Virus record (IMG/VR): IMGVR_UViG_3300008116_000330
Coordinates: 1-39,473 of that record
Length of the DNA: 39,473 bases
Source: a virus
Strand: one strand, 5' to 3'
Positions 23,913-33,002 of the stretch are shown one piece after another (position 1 is the stretch's first letter; each line of letters starts with the position of its first letter). The translations under genes were made by a program, and so were the position numbers. The notes under the pieces were generated by a model. That model saw nothing but the letters and a program-made list of their open reading frames with translations, was not told where the DNA came from and made no database searches.

Positions 23913-24596
23913 ATGGAAAGTATCAAGACGAAGGTAAAAGCTAAGAAGCTCGTTGACTTTGAGAGCTTGGACGAGATGGCTCTTCACGCCTGGTTAATCG
24001 TCCACGAGCACTGCCGTAAGGAGTTTTATGACAGCTGGAACTCAATTAGCTTGGCGTCTGTGGACGTGATCTCTGAGGAGTTTTTCTTTAGAAACTACCT
24101 CTGGTGCGTCTATGTCAGTGGTTTCTCAGCCAAGGCCGTGACAGCCAACTATGACAAACTTCTTGTGGCCCATAACCTGGTCGATGGCCGTGGACGCTTT
24201 GTCCCGTCAGAGATTGCCAGTCCTCCGGACAAAGATCAAGTCTTTAAGATCTGGCGAAACCATGCAAAGTTCAACGCTATCTTTAAGACCAGAGCTGAGG
24301 TAAGGGAGGGCTGGTCTCCTTTTAGAAAACGCTATCTGGAGGACAGAGATCCGTTGGCCATACAAAACATCGCCTTCATGGGTCCAGCGCTCTCCATGCA
24401 CCTTGCACGTAATCTGGGAGCTGTCCAATTGGTAAAGCCTGATGTGCACCTTGTTAGGCTGGCCAAGAAGTTTGGATTTGATACGGCCCACAACCTTTGT
24501 CTGGGTGCTCGAGATGCCTGTCCTCGCATGGCTGACTGGCCACTTGGCAAAGTAGATTTGCTACTCTGGTACGCTGCTGCGACGATACGTAGTTAG
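23913..24596 (+). CDS. HhH-GPD-like DNA glycosylase superfamily protein (candidate)
   Basis: The 227-residue helical product contains IQNIAFMGPALSMHLARNLG (about residues 150-169) followed by VKPDVHLVRLAKKFGF (174-189). This fits the HhH-GPD signature, where a Gly-rich helix-hairpin-helix is followed by (V/K)DxHVxRxxxRLG, and Asp177 is in the place of the catalytic Asp. The Lys of bifunctional glycosylases is not seen, so a monofunctional base excision enzyme or an inactive derivative is possible. Phage genomes sometimes carry such enzymes for repair or for handling modified bases. It is divergent from the OB-fold-like gene, 45 nt away, and its stop lies 3 nt before the tape measure start. 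Confidence 0.5.
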   Translation: MESIKTKVKAKKLVDFESLDEMALHAWLIVHEHCRKEFYDSWNSISLASVDVISEEFFFRNYLWCVYVSGFSAKAVTANYDKLLVAHNLVDGRGRFVPSEIASPPDKDQVFKIWRNHAKFNAIFKTRAEVREGWSPFRKRYLEDRDPLAIQNIAFMGPALSMHLARNLGAVQLVKPDVHLVRLAKKFGFDTAHNLCLGARDACPRMADWPLGKVDLLLWYAAATIRS

Positions 24597-24599
24597 TCT

Positions 24600-27461
24600 G
24601 TGACGACAGCAGCCGCTCAAGCACAAGCACTAGCCAACGGGTTGGCCCAATCAAGTAAGTCGATAGCTGACAGTACAAAAGTTACTAGTCAGTACTTTGA
24701 CTCTTTTGTCAAGCGCATCAAGGAAGCCGATGCGGTGTTCAACAGTGGTCAGATGTCTAAGACTCTGAAGGCAATCACTGGTGATGCTAGAACCACTGAT
24801 CAAGCCAGAGTGGCAGTTAGTCGTCTGTCCAACGAATACCGTCAGCTTCAAGCCTCAGTGACAGGTGGGTTGGGCACTGCCATCACCGAGATTGGAAATG
24901 CCTTGGCCCAAGCTACAGCCGCTGGTATTCCTCTAGGCATATCTCAAATCAATGACGAGCTTACCCGGCTAAATGAGATTGCTGGACAGTCTGCTTTGTC
25001 TGGTGCAGTTTCTCAAGCCTTCAAGCTTAAGACTCTGATCACGTCAGCTCTCACTGACACCAGTGATTCAGCTGGTCAGAAGATCAAGAATATCGCGGCT
25101 GGCACCCTTAAAAACTTTGAGTCCTACGAGACAGGCCTCAATGCATTGAGCATTACCATCAGCGCGGATGCTCAAACCATAGCCACTGACATCAAGAAGT
25201 TGTCCGACACCATCAGAACCACTCAAGCATCTGATGTTGAGAATCTTCGAGCCATGTTGCTCAATCTTGGCGCTCTTCAAGAGAGCTTCCAAGCTGAGAT
25301 GGACAAGAGCAAGACTGTTGTCACCCAGTTCACCAGCCAAGCTGATTTGGTTGCGGCAAGTCTGCAACGCATACGAAATGCTGACCCAACAGGAGCACTC
25401 ACTTCGACAATATCTGCATTTGAGGACTTAGTACAGAGGGCCAGGGATACATCTAAACAACTTCTTACAAATGTTGCTGAAGACAGATTTAAGCAACTGC
25501 GTGACATCAGTTTCAGACTTATTGGTGAGATCAAGGACTCGTTGTTTGGCCAGTTGTATGGTCTTGTAAAGACACAGCTTGACGCCTTTCAGAAAGGCTT
25601 TGAAACGTTTGCCAGCAACATTGGCACACGCAGTGTTCTCTTCGCTCAAGGTTTGAAAGCTGCCTTTCAAGGTGGTGGCACAGTGGCTACCACTGTTGAA
25701 GCCATGGCCACACTCGGCAGACTCAATTTCAAGGCTGGAACGGACGAGTTAACCACATCTGCAGCCATGGCCGTGAAGATGGCTGAGGCTCTTGGAATCA
25801 GTGGTGACAATGCTGCACACCTGGTCTTCTACACCAAGCAAGCTGGTGTGGATCTGGTTCAGATGGGTGACACACTGGCCACCATTCGTGAGAACACTCG
25901 TCTCACAGCTGATGAGTTTGGCCGATTCACTAAGGACCTGGGCGAAGCCCTGATGATCATGGGCAACATCAGCAACTATGCCCAAGTGATCAAGAGCACA
26001 CTAAAGATTGATGATGCTCTTCGTCAATTCACTGGCATGTCTGGTGACTACGTCCAGTTTTTCAAGCGCATGGCCACAACGACTGAGGGCATGCAGACAG
26101 CCATGGCGTTGGGCATCAATCCTGAGAATCTTGGCAACGACACTGAGCAGAGACGATTCATCGCCAGCATGGGTGCCTATGTGGACCAGCTGACAAAGAA
26201 TCAGCCAATGCTCCAGCAGATTGCTATACTCGAGGATCTTTCAGTTCAAACTGGTCTGTCTGTGGTGTCACTTCGTAATCTGTCTAAGGCCGCTGCAGAG
26301 TTGAACTCTCGTACAGAGGATTCTATATCGTTAGATCAACGATATGCCAACGAAGTAGCAAACCTTGGAAAGTCTGTTTCATCCATATCTGAGAGCCTCC
26401 AGAAGCTGCTATCCGCTGGAATGTGGCCATTTGTTGCTGTGCTTTCACAGGTGGCTGGTGGTGTTGCTTGGCTGCTTGAAAAACTCAGAGGTCTTCCGTT
26501 GGTGTTTGAGACACTCGCCGTTGTTGGTGGTGTTGTGGCCGTGGGTGCTTTAGGACTACTAATCAACAGCATCAAGCAGTTGGCCATAGTTGCTCCTATT
26601 GCCATGGCTGGACTTCGGGCCTTAAATGCTCAACTACTGGCCACTAGCACTGGAGCAGCTGTTTCAGGAGCTATGTCAGCTGCGGGTGCTGGAGCTGGCG
26701 CAGCAGGTGCTGCGGCCTCCACAGGCATAGGGGCCATGCTAATGAATTTTCTGGTTAACCCTCTTAAGGTAGTTTTCGTGCCTGTGGCCAAAGCCTTACT
26801 AGCCTTAGTCAATCCTCTTACACTAGTTGCTGCTGCACTAACCTTAGCTGCGGGTGGAATCTACAAGCTTGTAACTGGAAGAAATCCTGTATCAGATTTA
26901 AGAGACGTAATTTCTCAAGGTAGAGAAAATGATGAAGCCAGAGGCCGTGATGCTGAATCAATCCGAAAGGCCATTTTACGTCGCACATCTGAAGCGCGTG
27001 GCGCCTCAATAAGCACTGCTGAAGGATTAACTGACGCTGAAAGGTTGAAGTCAATCACTGTTGAAGGTGCTGGTGGTCGTTCAACAAGTTTTGGCCAGAT
27101 GCTTGCCACTCGTGAAAAAGACATTGCTGAAATGATGAGTGGAGCGAGTGGCGCTCAAACCATATCTGCCGCTCAAGCCGCTGAGTTCAAGAGTGAGTTG
27201 GCTCAACGTGATGTTATCTACCTTAGAAATGCTATTGCAGCTAAGGAAAGCCAGCTTGTCACCGAGAGTCGTCCTCCTTCTAAGAATGAGACTGATCAGT
27301 TGGCCTTGCTAACTGAAATGGTTAAGTATCTCGAGAGACAAGTTTCGATCTCACAGAATCAAGCTGATGATGCTCGTAAGCAACAGGACGAACGTGACCT
27401 CTACGAGCAGATGCAGCGAATCCAGAGATATGGTGATTACTCCACACAATCTGCTTTTTAA
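24600..27461 (+). CDS. tail tape measure protein (probable)
   Basis: At 953 residues this is the largest ORF. Its first about 600 residues are helical, rich in Ala, Gln and Thr, with long heptad-like stretches. From about 600 there are hydrophobic helices (WPFVAVLSQVAGGVAW, VVGGVVAVGALGLLI), then Ala/Gly-rich and further hydrophobic segments (GAMLMNFLVNPLKVVF, TLVAAALTLAAGGIYKL), and a charged C-terminus. This is the layout of tape measure proteins, which set tail length and leave at DNA ejection. At about 0.15 nm per residue it would span about 140 nm. It starts with GTG after TTAGTCT. No gpG/gpGT-type frameshift chaperone precedes it; its upstream neighbour is glycosylase-like. Confidence 0.72.
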   Translation: MTTAAAQAQALANGLAQSSKSIADSTKVTSQYFDSFVKRIKEADAVFNSGQMSKTLKAITGDARTTDQARVAVSRLSNEYRQLQASVTGGLGTAITEIGNALAQATAAGIPLGISQINDELTRLNEIAGQSALSGAVSQAFKLKTLITSALTDTSDSAGQKIKNIAAGTLKNFESYETGLNALSITISADAQTIATDIKKLSDTIRTTQASDVENLRAMLLNLGALQESFQAEMDKSKTVVTQFTSQADLVAASLQRIRNADPTGALTSTISAFEDLVQRARDTSKQLLTNVAEDRFKQLRDISFRLIGEIKDSLFGQLYGLVKTQLDAFQKGFETFASNIGTRSVLFAQGLKAAFQGGGTVATTVEAMATLGRLNFKAGTDELTTSAAMAVKMAEALGISGDNAAHLVFYTKQAGVDLVQMGDTLATIRENTRLTADEFGRFTKDLGEALMIMGNISNYAQVIKSTLKIDDALRQFTGMSGDYVQFFKRMATTTEGMQTAMALGINPENLGNDTEQRRFIASMGAYVDQLTKNQPMLQQIAILEDLSVQTGLSVVSLRNLSKAAAELNSRTEDSISLDQRYANEVANLGKSVSSISESLQKLLSAGMWPFVAVLSQVAGGVAWLLEKLRGLPLVFETLAVVGGVVAVGALGLLINSIKQLAIVAPIAMAGLRALNAQLLATSTGAAVSGAMSAAGAGAGAAGAAASTGIGAMLMNFLVNPLKVVFVPVAKALLALVNPLTLVAAALTLAAGGIYKLVTGRNPVSDLRDVISQGRENDEARGRDAESIRKAILRRTSEARGASISTAEGLTDAERLKSITVEGAGGRSTSFGQMLATREKDIAEMMSGASGAQTISAAQAAEFKSELAQRDVIYLRNAIAAKESQLVTESRPPSKNETDQLALLTEMVKYLERQVSISQNQADDARKQQDERDLYEQMQRIQRYGDYSTQSAF

Positions 27462-27464
27462 GAT

Positions 27465-28466
27465 ATGCCCGCACAATACCCCATAAGCCAGAAACAAGGC
27501 TACATCAGTCCTCCGGTCAACACGCAACGACCGTTGGACAGACGTCCATCTGTTCTTGGTCGTCTTGTATCACTGGGCTCTACATACAATGGCGTGGCTG
27601 ACTACTTGACGAGTAATCGAAGCAACGAGGCTTCATCGTCAACGGTTATCAACTTCCCTTCAATGCCTGAGATTGTGGAGTTGGCCAGAGAAGCTGACTA
27701 CCGCCAAACTTCAGCTCCATATACTCCTGATGGCATACATCTCTACAAGAAAACCAATCCTCTAAAGATTCCAATCTCTTTTTCACTGCACTACCAGGAT
27801 CCATTCTGCAGTAAAGGTGGACTGTCTTTGCTGCTAATGTCAGCCAAGCTTCATTCACTTTTGTTGCCAATAAACAACAGCGCTGATCGCTCCAACATAT
27901 CTGTTACTGTTGGAAACTACTATAACTCTGCGGCTTCTGGCACAACTCATTCTGGTGGAGCTCCAAATCCACCAAAGGATTCATCAGCTGTTGGCACTCC
28001 AGCGTCAGTGGGCCAAGATGAATCGATTGCTTTTAATGGCAATGCTGGTCAAGCCACAACTGTGTTTCCTCCAGCTTGTCTATTAGACTTGATATCGGTT
28101 GGTGATCGTAATGGAGCCCCTGGAATTCGGTGCTACGGCTATGTCAACAGTGTCAGTGTTAAGCTTAAAGGCCCATGGATGAGAGGTGCTGTGGAATATG
28201 GGCCAAATGGAATCAGAAACGTCCCAACATCTGCGGACTTTTCATTCATTTTCGTACATGCTCCAGGCTTCTCAAACTACTTTGGTGGAGCTGCTACATC
28301 TCCATTCCAGCTCAGTGGTCTCAGTGCTTTTGCCCAAGACGTGCTAGGAAACCTCTACAACACTGTGCCTTTAACTGAAGGTCAGCCACAACTCAACCGA
28401 TATGTGGGCATTGGTGAGAATCCTAACAATCTTAATCAGAACACTGTGAGCAACCAAGGCATTTAG
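27465..28466 (+). CDS. tail/baseplate structural protein (candidate)
   Basis: The 333-residue product is beta-rich, with Gly/Ser/Asn-rich loops (SGTTHSGGAPNPPK) and strands such as RCYGYVNSVSVKLKGPWM and NVPTSADFSFIFVHAPGF. This is common in baseplate-tube connector proteins of myoviruses (T4 gp48/gp54 type), and it follows the tape measure by 3 nt, where these connectors are often found. The specific assignment is inferred. There is no Cys cluster or membrane segment. Its stop shares a TTAG with the convergent gp46-like gene. Confidence 0.58.
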   Translation: MPAQYPISQKQGYISPPVNTQRPLDRRPSVLGRLVSLGSTYNGVADYLTSNRSNEASSSTVINFPSMPEIVELAREADYRQTSAPYTPDGIHLYKKTNPLKIPISFSLHYQDPFCSKGGLSLLLMSAKLHSLLLPINNSADRSNISVTVGNYYNSAASGTTHSGGAPNPPKDSSAVGTPASVGQDESIAFNGNAGQATTVFPPACLLDLISVGDRNGAPGIRCYGYVNSVSVKLKGPWMRGAVEYGPNGIRNVPTSADFSFIFVHAPGFSNYFGGAATSPFQLSGLSAFAQDVLGNLYNTVPLTEGQPQLNRYVGIGENPNNLNQNTVSNQGI

Positions 28467-30400
28467 ACCCACGAGAAGGTCGTGACACCTTCTTTGCTTT
28501 TCGTGGCTCTAAGGACATGATCAGCATAGGCTGAGACTTCTGGGTGGTGATCAACCACAAAGATCAAGATTCCTAGTCTATTCGCAGTCTCTTTGAGATA
28601 TGACAGTATGCACTTGCGAACCTTGGGATCCTGTGAGTTGACCACTTCATCATACCAGCGAAATCCAATACGAGAGGAAACTCGTCCAACCTCAGTGATT
28701 GTTTCAGCCACAATCAGGTTAGTCAGGCCACTCTCACCTTTTGAGTTGCCCGTAACTCTGGATGCACCTCGTGAATTCTTCACCTTGATGTTCAGGCAGT
28801 TTTTCTCAGCTCCACTGGTCAACTCTTTGGTTGTCTCATAGGAGATGCCCAGGGTGCCACCAGACATCCGGTGTGACAATGCCATGGACACTTGATTCAG
28901 TGGGTCCACTGACCTGGAAAGTACCATGTTTGGTATGCCAGAACTGTTGAAGGCCCCAGACCAATATTCCACCACCTTACAGAGCTCCTGATTCTCCTCT
29001 AGTTCAGCTGTCACATTGACTAGCTTTTCTTCGTACTCAACAAGGCTGGCTTGTTTGGAATCTAGTATTCCTTGGGCTTTTACAAGATTTGAGTCTGAGG
29101 GCCCTTTGTTTAGTAGAGCAATCTGTACCTCTAAGGATTTGCACTCATTGGAGGCTTTAACATCAAGCTTGTCAAGAGTATCCAACTCGTTTGAGAATCC
29201 TCTGACCTGGTCTTTTACATTCAGCTGTCGTTGCTTCTTCTGGTGCTCGTCAATCTCCAGCTGTTTGGTATCCTCACGGTCACGGATCTCATCAATCTGG
29301 GCTCTTACTTGTTTAAGCTTATCTGAAGCCTGTTGGACTTTGGTTTGGGCTTTCTCAATGTCAGAATCAGATGGTCCTTTGTCCCAAGGTTTTTTGCATG
29401 TGGGACATTCTTTGGGCTTCAACTTTAGATTTTTGAGGTCCAGATCAGCTTTGTAGTGTTCATTGCTTGCCTGATTTTCAATCAGTGTCAGTGGCTTCTT
29501 TTCTTGAGAAATGTGAGCCTTCTCATTTCTAAGCTTCATCTCTTCAATCTCAAGAGCCTTATTTTGCTCTGCTAGGCTATCCTCAATCTTCTTGATACTG
29601 GCTTTGATGTCCTTACGTTTCTTAGCCCTTTCGTCAATCTCAATCTCTAGGCCCTTCAGCTTCTTCGTGGCTTCTTCCAGTTGTTGAGCCATCACAGCCT
29701 TTTGGTTCTCGAAGTGTGTCTTCTCTTTGTCTAGCAACTCGCCGGCTTTGATGATACCTTGCTTGGTTGTCTCAATCATCTCAAGCATGGTTTCTTTGGA
29801 TGACTTTTTAGCAGCCACATCACTCTTAAGTTCATTTAGAGTTTTCTTGGCCTTCTCGTAGTATGATGCCCACGATGGCTGGCCTAGTGCAGCCATCATT
29901 AGTTCAACTGCTTGAGTTTGTGAGAGTGAGCTGAAGTCCAAGTTATCTCCATCAATGTAGACAGACCACTTTGCTACTTCTGGAGTGATGCCGAGAGTCT
30001 GGCTCAACTCATTTCGAGTAAGGTCCACATGGGATCTTGAAATGACTGTCTCACCTGTCTTAAAACGAAGGCCTTCACCCGTCTTGGACAGGTCTTTGAA
30101 CTTGTAACCCATCTCAATGACCAGGCCTTTGTCTTGGAAAGACCCCTCAACCATGACCAACGTATTGCCTTTCTCATTCGTGCTATAATGGCCTAGGGAG
30201 GAGTATCTACCACGGATCCCACAGACCGCAATGCTTAGGGCTTCGCCCAGACTGGTTTTTCCAGAGCCTATGGATTCAAATTGACTGGACTCATCGACAC
30301 CTGAGACGAATACCAATCCTTGGTCTGGGAACTCAATCTCTTGGTCACGGATCGTCATCCAATTCTTAAGTTGGATTTTCCGAAGCTTGAACTGTGACAT
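28463..30400 (-). CDS. 46: gp46/SbcC-like recombination nuclease ATPase subunit
   Basis: The 645-residue product has SMC/Rad50/SbcC architecture: an N-terminal ATPase half (LRKIQLKNWMTIRDQEIEF), a Walker A ending in IGSGKTSL, long coiled coils with a zinc hook CPTC (Cys332 and Cys335), and a C-terminal half with GFRWYDEVVNSQDP and LGILIFVVDHHPE, fitting Walker B and the H-loop. T4 gp46, with gp47, resects DNA ends to start recombination. The Walker A here has an extra run (GVDESSQFES) before GSGKT. No gp47/SbcD partner is present in the window. It is minus-strand among late plus-strand genes. Its start is 10 nt from the divergent neighbour; a CATACT, without a -35 box, ends 7 nt before the ATG. 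Confidence 0.85.
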   Translation of the reverse strand: MSQFKLRKIQLKNWMTIRDQEIEFPDQGLVFVSGVDESSQFESIGSGKTSLGEALSIAVCGIRGRYSSLGHYSTNEKGNTLVMVEGSFQDKGLVIEMGYKFKDLSKTGEGLRFKTGETVISRSHVDLTRNELSQTLGITPEVAKWSVYIDGDNLDFSSLSQTQAVELMMAALGQPSWASYYEKAKKTLNELKSDVAAKKSSKETMLEMIETTKQGIIKAGELLDKEKTHFENQKAVMAQQLEEATKKLKGLEIEIDERAKKRKDIKASIKKIEDSLAEQNKALEIEEMKLRNEKAHISQEKKPLTLIENQASNEHYKADLDLKNLKLKPKECPTCKKPWDKGPSDSDIEKAQTKVQQASDKLKQVRAQIDEIRDREDTKQLEIDEHQKKQRQLNVKDQVRGFSNELDTLDKLDVKASNECKSLEVQIALLNKGPSDSNLVKAQGILDSKQASLVEYEEKLVNVTAELEENQELCKVVEYWSGAFNSSGIPNMVLSRSVDPLNQVSMALSHRMSGGTLGISYETTKELTSGAEKNCLNIKVKNSRGASRVTGNSKGESGLTNLIVAETITEVGRVSSRIGFRWYDEVVNSQDPKVRKCILSYLKETANRLGILIFVVDHHPEVSAYADHVLRATKSKEGVTTFSWV

Positions 30401-30410
30401 CGTAGTTAGT

Positions 30411-31100
30411 ATGATGTTTTGTAGAACACCATTGATGGAGTCGGTGCCGTATGGGACTGTCTTTTTGACAGCAGGCCAGCACTATATCGATGGAGGAAGC
30501 TTCTACTCGCCCATGGACTTAAACAGGTCTCTTGAGGCTTTTGTCGATGATTTGAGCAGTGGAAGTGACGTCCGTATCACTCATTCTTCAAAAGAGCTTG
30601 TGGACCAGCTTGTGAAAAAGCATGGCCTAGTCATCGTCCACAAGAGTTCTTCCATGACTAAACCTGCTTCGAAGACTCTGAAGCTAGATGGAACGGATTA
30701 CGTCTATCAGATCAATGGCGTTGATGGTGATTTCGACTTTAATCAGATACGCTCCTATGTGACGAGAGGGGTGATAAAGTTCGACACAGGGATAAGAGTG
30801 CTTGACGCTGAGTACAAGCCGCTATCTGACTATATTCCAGCGTCTAAAATATCGTCCATACGACCGCTCTTCTCCACACTTGTTGAACCACCATCTGAAA
30901 TAGCAGATGCTAAGCCGTCTGTGGTAATAGTGGCTGCCAATCCAGCCTCTGTGCGGGCCTTAAAAGGTCAGATCGAGAACTATTTTGACATCCAACCTGA
31001 AGACACTGTGCTCTATGGTCAAAGTCTCGACCAAGTGGCAGGTGACAGAGGTGTGGTAAAAACCTTCAAAGACATTGAAAAACAGCCTAAAAGAGCATAA
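30411..31100 (+). CDS. hypothetical protein
   Basis: From ATG 30411 (the frame is open from TTG 30387, but that lies inside the divergent gene) the product is 229 residues. It is alpha/beta with a possible structural role. Segments of note are TVFLTAGQHYIDGGSFYS, RSYVTRGVIKFDTGIRVLDAEY and PSVVIVAANPASVRALKGQI. I do not recognise a family. It sits between the divergent gp46-like gene and the SWIM-type gene, whose possible TTG start lies within its 3' end. The start is directly preceded by TTAGT, with no Shine-Dalgarno. Confidence 0.6.
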   Translation: MMFCRTPLMESVPYGTVFLTAGQHYIDGGSFYSPMDLNRSLEAFVDDLSSGSDVRITHSSKELVDQLVKKHGLVIVHKSSSMTKPASKTLKLDGTDYVYQINGVDGDFDFNQIRSYVTRGVIKFDTGIRVLDAEYKPLSDYIPASKISSIRPLFSTLVEPPSEIADAKPSVVIVAANPASVRALKGQIENYFDIQPEDTVLYGQSLDQVAGDRGVVKTFKDIEKQPKRA

Positions 31101-31104
31101 GCAC

Positions 31105-32247
31105 GTGGCGAAAGGATGCCTTTGTGAGGCTTTGAGCTTTGCCCAGCTCTTCAACCTCTCAGAGCCAAAAAGAATCGTCAGGTCAAATACTGTAAAAGGC
31201 CCACCTCTGGATGTGAAGGCCTTTGATGATGCGCAGTACCACATCTTCAACTTTAAGTCTAACCCATCTACCACGGGTTTACGTCATCACGGCTACATAA
31301 AATTCAATAAGCCAAAGAAGACAGAGGCTCTAACAGAGATACCCTGTTTAGTGGATTGCACGTGTCAAGACTATCGATACAGGTGGGCATGGACAAATAA
31401 GCAAAGAGGAGCCAGCAAGGTAGGAGCCGGCTCGATGAATCAGGCCCTTAACAGGGCCCCAAGAATCACAAACCCAACAAACAGACCAGGTCTTTGTAAG
31501 CATATTTTGGCCTTAAAAAATTACCTTCAGGGTTTGATGTGGGATTTGCCAAAAACAGGAATCAAGACACCAGATGGTGTGCTATCGAATCTTGTTACCT
31601 ACGCTAATAATCGTTGGACTAATCTGCCACAGCAGATGGCTGCGGCTAGGGCCAGAGATGCAAGATTTGCTGCGGCCAAGGCGTCCTCTAGAGCTGGTCA
31701 ACCTCAGCCTAACGCTGATGAGTTACCTGGCATACCAGCTACCGAGGAGCCGCAAGCCTCAGAATTGCCACAACCACCTGAGAGTGAGCAACCTGAGATG
31801 CCTGAAAACATTGAACAGGCCCAAAAAATTAAGCCACCAGCCATCAATCTTAAACCCGAAAAGGGTCGTCCCAATGAGTCTATGAATCGAGTAATGGTAG
31901 ATAGTTTGTGCAATATGAGATCTCTAACTGAGGAGCTTTCAATAATCGGTCAGCTAATTGAGGACGCTGAGGCCCAAACACCTCCTACAGAAGGTGAAGC
32001 CGCCCACTCAAATGCTCTTGACTTGCTTAAGAGCATTGACAGTGGAATCAAGTCCTTGAACACTGGCATTCAAGCTCTGTCTGCTGAGATGAAGCCAGAA
32101 GCTGATGTGGCCAAGGAAGAGGAAGGCACAGAGGCTGAAGAGGAAGCTACGGCTGGAGCTGAGGAAGCTGGCGCGGTGGCGAACCAGGCCGATGATGTTG
32201 CAAATCTTGAACAGGAACTTCAGAAGCTTGGAGTGCCACAACAATAA
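31105..32247 (+). CDS. SWIM-type zinc finger protein with acidic, proline-rich C-terminus
   Basis: From GTG 31105 (TTG 31075 is a longer alternative that overlaps the upstream gene by 26 nt) the product is 380 residues. It contains a CxC...CxH zinc motif: Cys85 and Cys87 in CTCQDYRYRWAW, then Cys131 and His133 in PGLCKHILAL. The gap of 43 residues is longer than in classical SWIM domains but resembles a family found in large T4-like phages. The C-terminal half is Pro/Glu/Gln/Ala-rich with helices and an acidic stretch (EEEGTEAEEEATAG). Zinc binding may be structural; SWIM domains bind DNA or proteins. Its place within late genes suggests a virion or packaging role, but this is not proven. Confidence 0.65.
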   Translation: MAKGCLCEALSFAQLFNLSEPKRIVRSNTVKGPPLDVKAFDDAQYHIFNFKSNPSTTGLRHHGYIKFNKPKKTEALTEIPCLVDCTCQDYRYRWAWTNKQRGASKVGAGSMNQALNRAPRITNPTNRPGLCKHILALKNYLQGLMWDLPKTGIKTPDGVLSNLVTYANNRWTNLPQQMAAARARDARFAAAKASSRAGQPQPNADELPGIPATEEPQASELPQPPESEQPEMPENIEQAQKIKPPAINLKPEKGRPNESMNRVMVDSLCNMRSLTEELSIIGQLIEDAEAQTPPTEGEAAHSNALDLLKSIDSGIKSLNTGIQALSAEMKPEADVAKEEEGTEAEEEATAGAEEAGAVANQADDVANLEQELQKLGVPQQ

Positions 32248-32253
32248 TTCCAC

Positions 32254-32718
32254 ATGAATCCTGGAGAATATCCACAACCTTTAGCTCGTGTAGCTCCGCT
32301 AAACTTCACTGCGGTTAATGGCTATACGACACTTCGCCTTCGTAATTTGGCCATTGACAATCTGGCTCCTGAAGGTGTAAAGTCCAGACTGATTTTCCAG
32401 AATGTGGGTGATCAGACCGTTACTTTGCAGCTTAAGGGTGTTGACAATGCCTACGTCTCAAGTGGCACACGTACCAACGTTGGCTCACCAGTAACACTGG
32501 TTCCCACAGGTTTCAAGTCGTTGGACTTCACACCAACTCAGACTGTACTTGAGGTTGCTTGTACCAATGGCACAAGCACTGTGCGAGCTCAGATGGAAGC
32601 TTTGATCAACTGGGAAATCATGGCCAGCGTTAACATCAATGAGACAGGTGGAGTCAATCAGCTCTATCCTCCTTCATTTGATCAAAGTGCTGATCAGCTT
32701 CCGTGGAACTCTCTGTGA
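32254..32718 (+). CDS. small beta-rich virion protein (candidate)
   Basis: The 154-residue product has regularly spaced beta strands (TTLRLRNLAIDNL, SRLIFQNVGDQTVTLQLKG, NVGSPVTLVPTGFKSLDF, TVLEVACTNGTSTV), typical of Ig-like or jelly-roll phage structural proteins. It is a candidate head decoration or tail component. The next gene starts at the GTG that overlaps its TGA (GTGA). It was not recognised beyond that. Confidence 0.58.
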   Translation: MNPGEYPQPLARVAPLNFTAVNGYTTLRLRNLAIDNLAPEGVKSRLIFQNVGDQTVTLQLKGVDNAYVSSGTRTNVGSPVTLVPTGFKSLDFTPTQTVLEVACTNGTSTVRAQMEALINWEIMASVNINETGGVNQLYPPSFDQSADQLPWNSL

Positions 32719-33002
32719 GAGACGACATCCACAAGTTGAATTTGCCGGCTGACGCTAAGCGTTATGCCCGTCGTAGTGGGTTAAAACAGATGGGCCCCGC
32801 TGGTGTCAATCTGTTCCTGAAAGTTAATAAGCAGATCGTCAACCCCTCAAATGATGGGGTTATGAAGTCGAACGACGTATCAGCTAGCACATCGGGTAAG
32901 CGTGGCCCTGTTCAACACCCAGGTCTTGCTGGTTCATCAATGCCCAAAGGTGGAAGAGGCCCACGACCAAATGTGACTAGTCGCATTCTAGGTCAGAAAT
33001 GA
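32715..33002 (+). CDS. small basic hypothetical protein
   Basis: The 95-residue product (GTG at 32715, chosen for the typical GTGA overlap with the upstream stop; GTG 32703 is in frame but overlaps more) is rich in Lys, Arg, Gly and Pro. A helical start (DDIHKLNLPADAKRYARRSG) is followed by a disordered tail (GPVQHPGLAGSSMPKGGRG). Unknown function; its basic charge would allow nucleic acid contact. It overlaps the baseplate hub gene by ATGA. Confidence 0.5.
   Translation: MRDDIHKLNLPADAKRYARRSGLKQMGPAGVNLFLKVNKQIVNPSNDGVMKSNDVSASTSGKRGPVQHPGLAGSSMPKGGRGPRPNVTSRILGQK

Noticed and set aside
30401-30430. CATACT ending 7 nt before the gp46-like ATG as a leaderless promoter
   Set aside because: The distance fits, but no TTTACA-like -35 box lies 16-18 nt upstream; one box alone is too weak to call.
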